Part shown: positions 26,801 to 33,929 of the stretch, in pieces
How the letters are laid out: each line of letters opens with the position of its first letter
Numbering within the stretch: the stretch's first letter is position 1
Assembly (NCBI RefSeq): GCF_900187125.1
Contig: NZ_LT906468.1
Span: forward strand, 62,001-126,000
From: Sphingobacterium mizutaii
Lineage (GTDB): Bacteria; Bacteroidota; Bacteroidia; Sphingobacteriales; Sphingobacteriaceae
Length of the DNA stretch: 64,000 bases
Direction of reading: 5' to 3'
The notes under the pieces: model-generated
What the model saw: only the letters and a program-made list of their open reading frames with translations
Databases searched by the model: none
What the model was told of the DNA's origin: nothing
Translations under genes and position numbers: made by a program

Positions 26801-27388
26801 TGGACCCGAAGGACCGTTGACCGTACCTGTAACCACATTTTGTCCCGATGGGGCCGCAACAGTCGGATCGCTTTGTGCCGTACTGTCCGTCACAACAACT
26901 GTTTGTGTACTATCAGTTTGGACTTGGCTGCTATCCTGCAATACGGTTGTGCTATCCGTTTGGGTAGCCGAACTATCTGTTTGTTCAGCCCCTTCCGCTT
27001 CAGCAGCTTCCGTCTCTGGAGATGCAACCAGCATCTTTACATCTAATTGTTTTTGATTGTTGACATGGATTTCCTGGGTAGCAAATCCCGATTTTAAAAA
27101 GACTAACATGCCATTCGGATTGGCAGCAATCTTATACTCGCCATTTTCATTGGAGAGTACACTGTTTGTGGTCCCTTGCTCCGTAACGACTACGCCTTCA
27201 ATGGCAGTGCCTGTAGAGTCAGTAATCTTACCAATGATATCTAAGGAGTCAATGGAAAGGAGGTGGGGATTGATTTTAAAGTTTGTTTCTAGTTTGTGAT
27301 TCTCTTCTGTTGTGCTTGCCCGTCCTTGATGGACAAAGAGCATGAGAGCACATGCTAAGAAAAGCGAACGGTAAAGGATTTGCGTCAT
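23879..27388 (-). CDS. SusC/RagA-family receptor with two CarboxypepD_reg domains (second pair)
   Basis: At 1169 aa this SusC is about 100 residues longer than usual. After a signal peptide come a CarboxypepD_reg-like domain (~48-112, IIGKITDSTGTAIEGVVVTEQG...), a linker rich in Asp, Ser, Thr, Gln (~115-180), a second CarboxypepD_reg domain (~187-255, GTVNGPSGPLPGITVKVVG...), then TonB box-like region VVAVGYGTMKRA, plug with VLKDAASSSIYGSRAANGVV, and a barrel ending in ITTGINLTF. The second domain is the usual SusC one; the first appears to be extra. It may affect signalling or TonB contact, which is inference. SusD starts 11 bp downstream. Confidence 0.94.
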   Translation of the reverse strand: MTQILYRSLFLACALMLFVHQGRASTTEENHKLETNFKINPHLLSIDSLDIIGKITDSTGTAIEGVVVTEQGTTNSVLSNENGEYKIAANPNGMLVFLKSGFATQEIHVNNQKQLDVKMLVASPETEAAEAEGAEQTDSSATQTDSTTVLQDSSQVQTDSTQTVVVTDSTAQSDPTVAAPSGQNVVTGTVNGPSGPLPGITVKVVGTDLSASTDENGKFQIAADAKSRLRFSSVGYKTITQTVGNRKDIQVVMATETNTIESVQVVAVGYGTMKRATLPTAVSSIGANEIEDEVLPSVTQAIQGKAGGVQVTQKSGSPGGGISIRVRGTTSINASSDPLYVVDGIPVNSTTNFTGGSTFDFGGGTQGINVLSSINPSDVQSIEVLKDAASSSIYGSRAANGVVLITTKKGLAGESQFTFNMYEGFSQVPKERYYDFMNTAQYQDYMKDYYRILQEQDPSKPIPDQIFANPGIDTDWQNAIFRTSPTRNYELAASGGSDKTQYYTSVGYMKQGGVLLSSDFDRLSGRLNLNHQHSDKLRFATSINLTRATNHRVQEENSKEGSTKSGIFSPPNIPVYDQQGNYYYDQVRLTRENPVAMLELPTNKAQTYRILANASAEYNIIPELILKTSFGTDLSFIDETFFMPPTGLRSYASQGGIGASRSTRDQLWINETTLTFDKTIGDHYINALGGFSVQGSRLEFTHAQRTGFPNNDIPYVTAGGVITGANAYPEEWAIASGFARASYVYKDKYIINANVRMDGSSRFGSDNRWAVFPSMAAAWRISEEDFLKDNSTFSDLKLRASWGITGNQNIGNYASRSLYSSGNNYMGQAGFIPNVLGDKGLKWETTRQWNVGVDAGFFNDRISLLADYYYKKTSDLLIGLPILTSSGFINRFTNSGDIENKGFEFELSSKNLVGEFKWSTSLNMTFNRNKVLALPEGLTEMRGGVGDLNRAVPGMPLGVFYGWKALGVNPETGMIDYLGKNGEAVAPTNYEDHVMIGDPNPQFFGGISNNFEYKNFDLSILGQFSYGNDIFNYNLASGLEGFNPSSNQFVDFVDRWREPGDITDVPRPAPGSLDNGAVSSRFVEDGSFFRIRNITLGYSLPNEVAERIKMKRLRFYVTVQNAYVFTKYRGYDPEVSSSHGGANTGLIYGYDYGSYPQPRIFTTGINLTF

Positions 27389-27494
27389 ATGTTAATTATT
27401 TATCAGGGTAATTTTCTTAATAGAATTCCGCTCATGTGTTGCTTGTCAAAGCTTGTCGCGAGAACAAGGATTAGTGCTTTTTTGACCAGCATTA

Positions 27495-27516
27495 TATCAA
27501 TTTTGTTACATTGATA
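27495..27516. promoter_or_regulatory. Inverted repeat TATCAAT-N8-ATTGATA upstream of susC
   Basis: Perfect 7-bp arms (27495-27501 and 27510-27516) separated by 8 bp, about 107 bp ahead of the SusC start codon at 27388. The size and spacing fit an operator for a dimeric regulator; no protein is identified. Confidence 0.4.
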
Positions 27517-27531
27517 CGTATTAACTAAACG

Positions 27532-27552
27532 ACAACAAACCTTTTTTGTTGT
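27532..27552. promoter_or_regulatory. Inverted repeat ACAACAAA-N5-TTTGTTGT upstream of susC
   Basis: Perfect 8-bp arms (27532-27539 and 27545-27552) with a 5-base spacer, about 144 bp ahead of the SusC start. It could be an operator or an RNA hairpin in a long leader. Confidence 0.4.
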
Positions 27553-27765
27553 TAAAAAATGTGAAATAATTAAAATAACAACAATTTATGACAAATTGTA
27601 TTTTCATTAAATACTTAATAATTAAGCTAAAAAGGATAGAATAGAAGCTAAATTGGGAGTTTGAAAAAACTGTAAAGCGAGCTTTTTTGATACTAAATTT
27701 TTCATGGTTTTTGGTTGAAAACAGAGTTTTGCCAAGGCAGGTTCTTCGAGATTTGTTTTACCCAT

Positions 27766-27805
27766 ATTCGAGACATATTGCTGAAATTTCGAATGTGTCC
27801 CGAAT
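27766..27805. repeat. Imperfect palindrome related to the 1466-1562 element
   Basis: ATTCGAGACATATT (27766-27779) and AATGTGTCCCGAAT (27792-27805) are inverted copies at 12 of 14 positions. The core ATTCGAGACATATT matches the element upstream of the first SusC. Confidence 0.6.
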
Positions 27806-27921
27806 AAGGTACAATTCAGATCAAGAACTTCTTTAGGAATTTTCTTGGATTAGAAATTGGTCATTTTTATTGCCAAAGATTTCGTTCTTGAATAAATTCT
27901 CCTAGATCGGATCGATAGCCA

Positions 27922-27955
27922 TAAAAAAACAGTAGCAGCTTGGGGCTACTACTGT
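27922..27955 (-). terminator. Terminator of the sugar isomerase gene
   Basis: ACAGTAGCAGC (27929-27939) pairs with GCTACTACTGT (27945-27955) with one mismatch (a G-U on the minus transcript). A T run on the minus strand follows at 27923-27929. Confidence 0.85.
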
Positions 27956-27980
27956 TTCCGATTTAATATTTTATAGGTTA

Positions 27981-29033
27981 TTAAATACCTAATATTTCTT
28001 TATTGAATTTTTCATCAGCTCCAGTTGCCGCGAAATCATCAAATGCTTTATCGGTAACTTTGATGATGTTGTTTTTGATAAATTGAGCCCCTTCAGTCGC
28101 GCCATCAACCGAATTTTTCAAGGCACATTCCCATTCCATGACTGCCCAGCCATCAAAATCATAAGCAGCCAATTTACTGAAGATTCCCTTGAAGTCAACT
28201 TGTCCATCACCTAATGAACGGAACCTTCCTGCGCGTTCCACCCAGCCTGAGTAGCCCCCATAAACACCTTGTTTACCCGTTGGGTTGAACTCCGCGTCTT
28301 TAACATGGAACATCTTGATGCGTTCATGGTAGTGATCAATATAACTCAGGTAATCCATTCCCTGCAGCAATAAGTGGGATGGATCATATAGTAGACATGC
28401 TCTAGGGTGATTGTTTGCTGCTTCTAAGAAGCGTTCATAACTTACACCATCATGTAGGTCTTCACCCGGATGGATTTCGTAACAAACATCCACGCCATTT
28501 TTATCGAATTCATCCAAGATAGGAAGCCATCTTTTCGCTAATTCCTTGAAGCCTGTTTCCACAGCACCTGCTGGACGTTGAGGCCAAGGATAGACCATAT
28601 GCCATAACAAAGCTCCACTGAAGGTCGCATGTGCATTCAAACCTAAATTAGCAGAAGCCTTGGCCGCTAACTTTAATTGGTCGATAGCCCATTCTGTTCT
28701 GGCTTTAGGGTTATTTCTATATTTTTCAGGAGCGAATCCATCAAAAAGTTTATCATAAGCAGGATGTACCGCCACTAATTGTCCCTGAAGGTGAGTAGAT
28801 AGCTCCGTGATTTCAACACCTTGTTCTTTAAGTTTTCCTTTGATTTCGTCCGCATAAGTTTTGCTTTCCGCCACCTTCTGCACATCAAAGAAGTTTGGAT
28901 CATTAGTCGGGATCTGTACACCTTTAAAACCCAATGAGCTTGCCCATTTACTAATAGTTTCTAAATTATTGTATGGTGCCTCATCAGCTATAAATTGGGC
29001 TAGGAAAATGCCCGGACCTTTTAATGTTTTCAT
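27981..29033 (-). CDS. Sugar phosphate isomerase/epimerase (xylose isomerase-like TIM barrel)
   Basis: A 350-aa cytoplasmic protein of the AP endonuclease 2/xylose isomerase-like TIM-barrel type. Metal-binding residues are visible in DVCYEIHPGEDLHDGVSY (Glu, His), CLLYDPSHLLLQG (Asp, His), KMFHVKDAEF (His) and WAVMEWECAL (Glu). The substrate is probably a sugar or inositol derivative, but cannot be defined. It is a monocistronic gene by its terminator, with an AraC regulator gene just upstream in the same direction. Confidence 0.88.
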   Translation of the reverse strand: MKTLKGPGIFLAQFIADEAPYNNLETISKWASSLGFKGVQIPTNDPNFFDVQKVAESKTYADEIKGKLKEQGVEITELSTHLQGQLVAVHPAYDKLFDGFAPEKYRNNPKARTEWAIDQLKLAAKASANLGLNAHATFSGALLWHMVYPWPQRPAGAVETGFKELAKRWLPILDEFDKNGVDVCYEIHPGEDLHDGVSYERFLEAANNHPRACLLYDPSHLLLQGMDYLSYIDHYHERIKMFHVKDAEFNPTGKQGVYGGYSGWVERAGRFRSLGDGQVDFKGIFSKLAAYDFDGWAVMEWECALKNSVDGATEGAQFIKNNIIKVTDKAFDDFAATGADEKFNKEILGI

Positions 29034-29098
29034 AAAATTATAGTTTTACTAAATATAACAATTCAATCCGTTATATAGTGTATTTGCAACACTAAATT

Positions 29099-29884
29099 CT
29101 ATTTTAGTAACAAATCATTTGCAAAATCCGTGGGTCTTTTGCCTGTGGTTTGGAGAAACGTGTTGGAAAATGAAGCGATGCTCTTATAGCCAACAGCATA
29201 ACTTATTTCACTGATACTTTTTTCCTTTGCTAGGATCAATTCAATGGATCGGATAATCCGGGCAGTCTTGACAAACTGTAAGAAAGAAGTATGTAAATGC
29301 TGCTCAAATAAGCGGCTTAAGCTTCGGACTCCAAGGTTGAATTTTATAGCAATGACCTCTAATCGTAAATCTGTGTGGAGCTGATTGCTGATATAGGAAA
29401 GTATAGGCATTAGTTGATGCTGATTGGAAGTTGGCAAAGATAGGCTGAACCGCATAGGACTCAATTGAGGAAGTAGCTGTACCAAGGAATAAAGGAAATT
29501 GTATTGTTCCTGTCCTTTAGTGTAAATTGAAGTTCCACAAAATTTGAGGGTTTCTATTATCAAGGGATGCGCTGGGAAAATCCCGATTTCCTGATGGAAA
29601 GGTTTGAGCTGTTTTTTATTTAATGGGATGTATAAGTTCCTCACCAGGACATGTTGTTCACGCTGATGGCTAAATTTATGTTCCAAATGTGGAGGGATCC
29701 AAACATAGTGATAGGAAGGGATAAAATAAGCCTTTTCTTGGGTATGTAAATAGGTGATTCCACCTTCTAAAAGAGTAAGTTGTGCTTTAGCGTGCGAATG
29801 GAAATCGAAATGCTCAGGTTTCATTTGAAAAGTCAGGACCTGATTGTCCTCTGTACTTACCCATTTTAAAAAATCCTTTTCCAT
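29099..29884 (-). CDS. AraC-family regulator with cupin N-terminus
   Basis: A 261-aa protein. The N-terminal cupin-like segment (~18-100) contains FDFHSHAKAQLTLLEGGITYLH and YVWIPPHLEHKF; the C-terminal AraC HTH pair (~160-258) contains LSRLFEQHLHTSFLQFVKTARIIRSIELI and ISEISYAVGYKSIASFSNTFLQTTGKRPTDF. It is divergent from an MFS transporter (intergenic 99 bp), the classic regulator-transporter pairing, and may control that transporter. Confidence 0.9.
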   Translation of the reverse strand: MEKDFLKWVSTEDNQVLTFQMKPEHFDFHSHAKAQLTLLEGGITYLHTQEKAYFIPSYHYVWIPPHLEHKFSHQREQHVLVRNLYIPLNKKQLKPFHQEIGIFPAHPLIIETLKFCGTSIYTKGQEQYNFLYSLVQLLPQLSPMRFSLSLPTSNQHQLMPILSYISNQLHTDLRLEVIAIKFNLGVRSLSRLFEQHLHTSFLQFVKTARIIRSIELILAKEKSISEISYAVGYKSIASFSNTFLQTTGKRPTDFANDLLLK

Positions 29885-29983
29885 AATAAAATCAAAGGTA
29901 TAAAGGTTTGGCTAGAAATATATAATATATGTCCAATTATATAAAAAATAGCTAGCAATATTTGGGGACCTTTGTGCCTCAAT

Positions 29984-31171
29984 ATGAATACAAATAAAAT
30001 TTGGACACGGGATTTTATATTATCCTGTTTAGGCTGTTTCTTTCTTTTTGTAAACTTCTACATGCTGTTATCTTCCATGCCCTTGGCGATCAAACAGCAT
30101 ATGGGCGGTACTGCCCGAGACATGAGTTTGGTGGTTTCTATCTACCTTCTCGGGATTGTGCTGTTGCGTCCATTTTCTGGGGTGATTTCAGATCGGATTG
30201 GTTCAAAAAAGGTTTCCATCCTGACCATGTTCCTATTTGTGATCTGTTCATTTATGTATCTTGGGATCCATGCCATTGTGCCTTTATTGATCGTAAGGAT
30301 GATACATGGTGTATTCCATTCACTTTCCACTACCGCACATGCGGCTATGGCCATTACAATGGTCCCCAATAGTCGAAAAGGCGAGGGAGTTGGCTATTAT
30401 GGCTTGGCGATGAGCCTTTCCATGGTGCTGGGGCCAGCTTTGGGTTTATATATCTTAAATTCTTTTGGCTTTGAGGTGTTGATCTTCGTTGCAGCAATCT
30501 TCTCCGTGATTAGTTGGCTGTTGACCTTGTTCATAAAGAATCCTGAAACAGCAAATCCTTCTATACGCACTGCAATTGGGAAGCAGAAATTCAGATTTTC
30601 AAATTTTATTGAAATGAAGGCCGTCCCAGTATGCATATCTGCCATGTTGTTTGCATTCTCCTATTCATCCATTATCTCCTTTATGGCTGTTTATACCAGC
30701 CAGTTAGGAATACCGGCAGCAGCTATGTACTATTTTATCACCTTTGCGATCAGTATCATGGTTACCCGCCCCATCATAGGAAAGTTATTGGATTCCAAAG
30801 GACCTAGTTATTTGATCATTCCTTCACTGATCATATTTGCCCTTGGTCTGATGATCATGGGCTCTGCAACTTCCATGCTCCAGATCTTAGTGTCGGGTGT
30901 AATTTTAGGGGTTGCTTATGGCGCTATTTTCCCAAGTTTCCAAACCATCACCATCAAATTAAGTCCAGTGGACAAAGCCGGATCGGCTACCGCGACCTTC
31001 TTTCTATTTTACGATAGTGGATTTGGACTGGGAGCCTTTGCTCTGGCCGTCGTGGCTTCCTATTTTGGCTACGCAAATATGTATTTGATCGTTAGCGGAT
31101 TGATCCTCTTGACATTGCTTTTGTATTATCTGTTATATCATCGAAAACAACAGTCCTCAATAGCGAATTAA
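29984..31171 (+). CDS. MFS transporter
   Basis: I take the ATG at 29984; the track-length frame starts at a TTG at 29972 that is less likely. The 395-aa protein has about 12 transmembrane helices. The MFS loop 2-3 motif is present as FSGVISDRIGSKKVS (G-x-x-x-D-R-x-G-x-x-x), and the second half repeats a weaker version (RPIIGKLLDSKGPS). Substrate unknown; drug or metabolite efflux is typical for the family and AraC-linked context. Its stop is 7 bp from the convergent gene's stop. Confidence 0.88.
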   Translation: MNTNKIWTRDFILSCLGCFFLFVNFYMLLSSMPLAIKQHMGGTARDMSLVVSIYLLGIVLLRPFSGVISDRIGSKKVSILTMFLFVICSFMYLGIHAIVPLLIVRMIHGVFHSLSTTAHAAMAITMVPNSRKGEGVGYYGLAMSLSMVLGPALGLYILNSFGFEVLIFVAAIFSVISWLLTLFIKNPETANPSIRTAIGKQKFRFSNFIEMKAVPVCISAMLFAFSYSSIISFMAVYTSQLGIPAAAMYYFITFAISIMVTRPIIGKLLDSKGPSYLIIPSLIIFALGLMIMGSATSMLQILVSGVILGVAYGAIFPSFQTITIKLSPVDKAGSATATFFLFYDSGFGLGAFALAVVASYFGYANMYLIVSGLILLTLLLYYLLYHRKQQSSIAN

Positions 31172-31178
31172 TTTGCTA

Positions 31179-32090
31179 TTAGAGGGCAATCATTATTTTT
31201 TCATCGGTTATGTTTTTTTGGAATACATCTGCGTTTATTCCAAATTCATTTTGATAATGATAGAAATAAAAATCATAGGAGCCGCCCACTATCAGGCTTG
31301 AAGGGCTATAGAGAAAACGATCTATACCTCTTTCATAAGCAAAATAGACTTTATGAGGGTCTTTAGTGACCTTGCTTGATACCCGTCCCCAATCTGAGAA
31401 GGTCCAAAATTGATAATAAGCCTGTTGGTCAATCAAGATTTTTTTGGATAGATATTCACGACGTTCCCTCAATGTGTCAAAGTATTTGTCATTAGGAGGG
31501 AGGTCCACTGGAAAAGAATTGTTTTGGGTCGTCGTAGTATATAGTTTTTTAACCTCTGCCATGCTGTGGAAATCTTGGGAAAGATCAATGCTGTTATATG
31601 GGTGGTTAAACACGTCAATCCTATTTTGAATCGCATAAAATTGCAGTAAGCAGTTTTTCGGGGAATAATACTTGCCTGAATGTTCAACAATGATTTTATA
31701 ATTGTTCCAATATTTCGTTGTCGATCCATATTTTAAATCCGTTCTCTTATAAAGCGATTGATCACTTAATTGCCTCAATGTCCCTACTGAAATAATTTTA
31801 TTCTGGATACTGTCCAAGCCAATCTCTTCCCAATCATTATTATTTTCCGCAGATGGTAAAACAGAGAATAGCACTAACGTTTTTTCAGGGCTAGATTTAT
31901 GCATTAGATCCTCGAATAATAAATTATAGAGATATATCTTTTTATCTATGCCATAGAGGTTCTTGCTGTTTAGTTCATAATTTTTTGTTTGATACTCATC
32001 TGTGTTTTTTTCTAATACGAAGTATTGCTGTGCGAAGGATAGGTTGATAGAAAAAAATAAAAGCAAAGTATATACTACTCTTTTGTCCAT
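31179..32090 (-). CDS. Hypothetical exported protein
   Basis: A 303-aa protein with a signal peptide (MDKRVVYTLLLFFSINLSFA, cleaved near A/Q) and an otherwise soluble, Tyr-rich sequence. No recognised domain. The convergent MFS gene ends 7 bp away. No other information. Confidence 0.6.
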   Translation of the reverse strand: MDKRVVYTLLLFFSINLSFAQQYFVLEKNTDEYQTKNYELNSKNLYGIDKKIYLYNLLFEDLMHKSSPEKTLVLFSVLPSAENNNDWEEIGLDSIQNKIISVGTLRQLSDQSLYKRTDLKYGSTTKYWNNYKIIVEHSGKYYSPKNCLLQFYAIQNRIDVFNHPYNSIDLSQDFHSMAEVKKLYTTTTQNNSFPVDLPPNDKYFDTLRERREYLSKKILIDQQAYYQFWTFSDWGRVSSKVTKDPHKVYFAYERGIDRFLYSPSSLIVGGSYDFYFYHYQNEFGINADVFQKNITDEKIMIAL

Positions 32091-32419
32091 TTGGGTCAGT
32101 TTTATATAATTGATTAATAATTTATCAAGCGATAATAATTAATTAAAAGTTATAAAAAATATTATAAAGTAAGAAATTAAAATTTCTGAAAGTGTTTTTT
32201 AAGTTAAGCTCCAGGGAAGCTCTCTGCTCTGGTAATATTTTTCATTGCTAATTTTTTATCCAATTTTCGCTGTTTTCACTTGGTTTTGAGCTGAAAACCG
32301 ATATTTTTTTATACTTCCCGGTTAGCTCAATTCATTTTCTTAACAGTTCTTGGCATAAAGATTGGAAGTATGCCCGAGGAGTAAATTGAAAATTTAAAAG
32401 AAACTATATTACAAGCATT
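32091..32419. other. AT-rich non-coding region before the 136-aa lipoprotein
   Basis: This 329-bp gap lies between the divergent hypothetical gene (minus) and a small lipoprotein (plus). Near its right end is a promoter-like motif at 32340-32366. No gene seen. Confidence 0.6.
32340..32366 (+). promoter_or_regulatory. Candidate promoter element TTAACA-N4-TTGGCAT-N5-TTGG
   Basis: TTAACA (32340-32345), TTGGCAT (32350-32356) and TTGG (32362-32365) resemble a sigma-54-like TTGGCA-N5-TTGC promoter, except that the last base is G. The same order and spacing appear at 7152-7177. It predicts a ~40-base leader to the gene at 32420. Confidence 0.4.
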
Positions 32420-32830
32420 ATGAAAAAGTTAATGATTTTGGGGTTAATGGCAATAGGATTGGCTTCTTGTAGCAAGGAGACATTGAACTATGCTGAACGT
32501 GATACTGCATTGAATTTACTTCGTGCAAACAAGTGGTTTTCCGTAGTGGAAACTACCAAAGAAGAGGGTAAAGAACCTGAGGTGGATACCTTGGTAGGTG
32601 ACGATGAAACACAATACATCGAATTCAGGGCAAACAACAATGCATACATTATGCTGAAGGACGCAAATTTTGCACCTGCAATCCCTTATTCAATGCCAGA
32701 AAAGAAAACATTGGTTTTTGATGGAGTAACTTATCAAATCCAAGAGAGCTTGATTGGTTCGATCAAGAAATTCACTGGTGTTAATGTAACCGGTACAACA
32801 ACTAGAACAATAGTATTTACGAGACGTTAG
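32420..32830 (+). CDS. Small lipoprotein, unknown
   Basis: A 136-aa protein with lipobox GLASC (Cys17) followed by SKE. The mature part has an alternating beta pattern (ANKWFSVVETT, QYIEFRANNNAYIML, TRTIVFTRR) like small lipocalin-type Bacteroidetes lipoproteins. No family recognised. It has its own terminator. Confidence 0.7.
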   Translation: MKKLMILGLMAIGLASCSKETLNYAERDTALNLLRANKWFSVVETTKEEGKEPEVDTLVGDDETQYIEFRANNNAYIMLKDANFAPAIPYSMPEKKTLVFDGVTYQIQESLIGSIKKFTGVNVTGTTTRTIVFTRR

Positions 32831-32852
32831 GTTAAACTTAATTTTGAGAACT

Positions 32853-32886
32853 GGCACATGCGTTTTACGGGTGTGCCTTTTTTTTG
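32853..32886 (+). terminator. Terminator of the small lipoprotein gene
   Basis: GGCACAT (32853-32859) and GTGTGCC (32871-32877) pair with one G-U, followed by an 8-base T run. Confidence 0.75.
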
Positions 32887-33002
32887 TTTAAGTGGAAAGC
32901 AGATGGTGGCTCAGCGGCATCTCGACTTGGCTAACCATGGAAGCTGGATTCCCTCACCGTAGGCTGAGCGGCGTCGAAGCCACATTCATAGAATACAAAC
33001 CA

Positions 33003-33188
33003 AAAATAGTTTTCTCATTTTACGATTTCGAAATGAAACAAATCCCAAAAAAAATAATAAAAATAGATTCTTCGCTGCGCTCTGAATCTCTCTCGGGAAT
33101 CTTTCAATTCTGAACGGAAAGTGAAGAATCTGTACGGTTCTCCCCCCAAACTGCCTGTCATTCTTGACCGCAGGTCAAGGACCTGTAC
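33003..33188. repeat. Diverged ~186-bp repeat, copy 1
   Basis: Aligns with 33390-33576 over its whole length at roughly four of five positions with only small gaps. It includes an inverted pair AGATTCTTCGC (33065-33075) and GTGAAGAATCT (33121-33131) and a terminal hairpin CTTGACC-GCA-GGTCAAG (33163-33179). Confidence 0.8.
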
Positions 33189-33292
33189 GCATATATAATC
33201 CGTAATATTTTAATTAATTAGGGCTGTAATATTCCGAGACCCTTCCTTCGTCAGGGTGACACCAGAAAGGGGCTTTTTTTTTGCGCTATACA

Positions 33293-33358
33293 ACCCCCAG
33301 AGGGGGTGGCATCTTTATAGAAATTGATTGTTTAAACCAGCTAACCCCTAGCGGGGGT
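33293..33358. repeat. Two C/G-run hairpins
   Basis: ACCCCC-AGA-GGGGGT (33293-33307) is a perfect 6-bp stem; ACCCC (33344-33348) with GGGGT (33354-33358) is a second, similar stem. Confidence 0.6.
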
Positions 33359-33389
33359 GAAATATTTTTCAACAGATCATTTTTTTAAG

Positions 33390-33576
33390 AAAATGGTTTT
33401 CTCATCTTACGATTTCGAAATGACAACGATCCCTAAAAAATAAAAAAAATAGATTCTTCGCTTCGCTCTGAATCCCTCCTTATCGCATTTCCAATTCTGA
33501 ATGATTAGTGAAGAATCTGTACGTAAATGTCTCAACATGTCCTTGTCATCCTTGATCGAAGATCAAGGACCTGTAC
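33390..33576. repeat. Diverged ~187-bp repeat, copy 2
   Basis: Second copy in direct orientation, 387 bp to the right of copy 1. The terminal hairpin is CTTGATC-GAA-GATCAAG (33551-33567): relative to copy 1 one C-G pair became T-A on both sides, so pairing is kept. Confidence 0.8.
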
Positions 33577-33630
33577 TCCAATACGAATTTTTGTAGAAAT
33601 AGGAACTGTCCGCCAATACTAAAATAATGA

Positions 33631-33645
33631 AACCCCGATGGGGTT
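33631..33645. repeat. Palindrome AACCCC-GAT-GGGGTT
   Basis: Perfect 6-bp arms with a 3-base loop, of a type common in Bacteroidetes intergenic regions. Confidence 0.65.
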
Positions 33646-33689
33646 ATTATTGAACATATTGTGTTTAATGATTTCGTGATGAGTTTCAT

Positions 33690-33705
33690 TCAGCCTGCAG
33701 GCTGA
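33690..33705. repeat. Palindrome TCAGCCTGCAGGCTGA
   Basis: A perfect 16-bp palindrome with no loop. Confidence 0.7.
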
Positions 33706-33729
33706 TGTTAATTTAGAATTATATGAGGC

Positions 33730-33748
33730 GGGCGTTTGCGAAACGCCC
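33730..33748. repeat. Palindrome GGGCGTTT-GCG-AAACGCCC
   Basis: Perfect 8-bp arms with a 3-base loop, followed by CTACG. REP-like in form. Confidence 0.7.
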
Positions 33749-33782
33749 CTACGAAAAATGGATACCTTTCTAGGGGAAAATA

Positions 33783-33865
33783 ATCTTGGTCCATCCTCCT
33801 ATCCCTTCCATCCTGGTTCATGCCATGATCTTGGTCTATCCTCTCATCCCTTCCATCCTGGTTCA
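33783..33865. repeat. Two 38-bp direct repeats
   Basis: Copies at 33783-33820 and 33828-33865 differ at 3 of 38 positions. They are separated by 7 bp and rich in CCATCCTGGTTCA. Confidence 0.75.
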
Positions 33866-33929
33866 AATGTCCGCCTGCTGAACGGCATCTCGAATCCTGC
33901 CCTCGACTCCGCTCGGGCGGCGGCGATTC

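Larger units (their letters stand above)
27389..27980. other. Promoter region of the second SusC and gap to the sugar isomerase
   Basis: This 592-bp gap is AT-rich. It holds two inverted repeats near the SusC start (27495-27516 and 27532-27552), the imperfect palindrome 27766-27805 related to the one at 1466-1562, and a terminator for the isomerase gene at 27922-27955. No gene seen. Confidence 0.65.
32831..33929. other. 1.1-kb repeat- and palindrome-rich non-coding region
   Basis: Between the lipoprotein and the glycosyltransferase there is no credible gene: short frames in it have unusual composition and do not look like proteins. The region contains the pair of ~187-bp repeats, several perfect palindromes and a 38-bp direct repeat listed below. 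Sequences such as GGCTGAGCGGCGTCGAAGCC (32962-32981) and its inverted partner GCTCAGC at 32909-32915 are of the sort commonly scattered in Bacteroidetes intergenic DNA. Confidence 0.75.

Noticed and set aside
26616..27056. 146-aa open frame on the plus strand inside the second SusC
   Set aside because: It is the antisense shadow of the SusC N-terminal region and of its S/T/Q/D-rich linker; the real gene is on the minus strand.
32892..33113. 73-aa open frame in the repeat-rich region
   Set aside because: It spans diverged palindromic repeats, has no homology-like motif and no start context.
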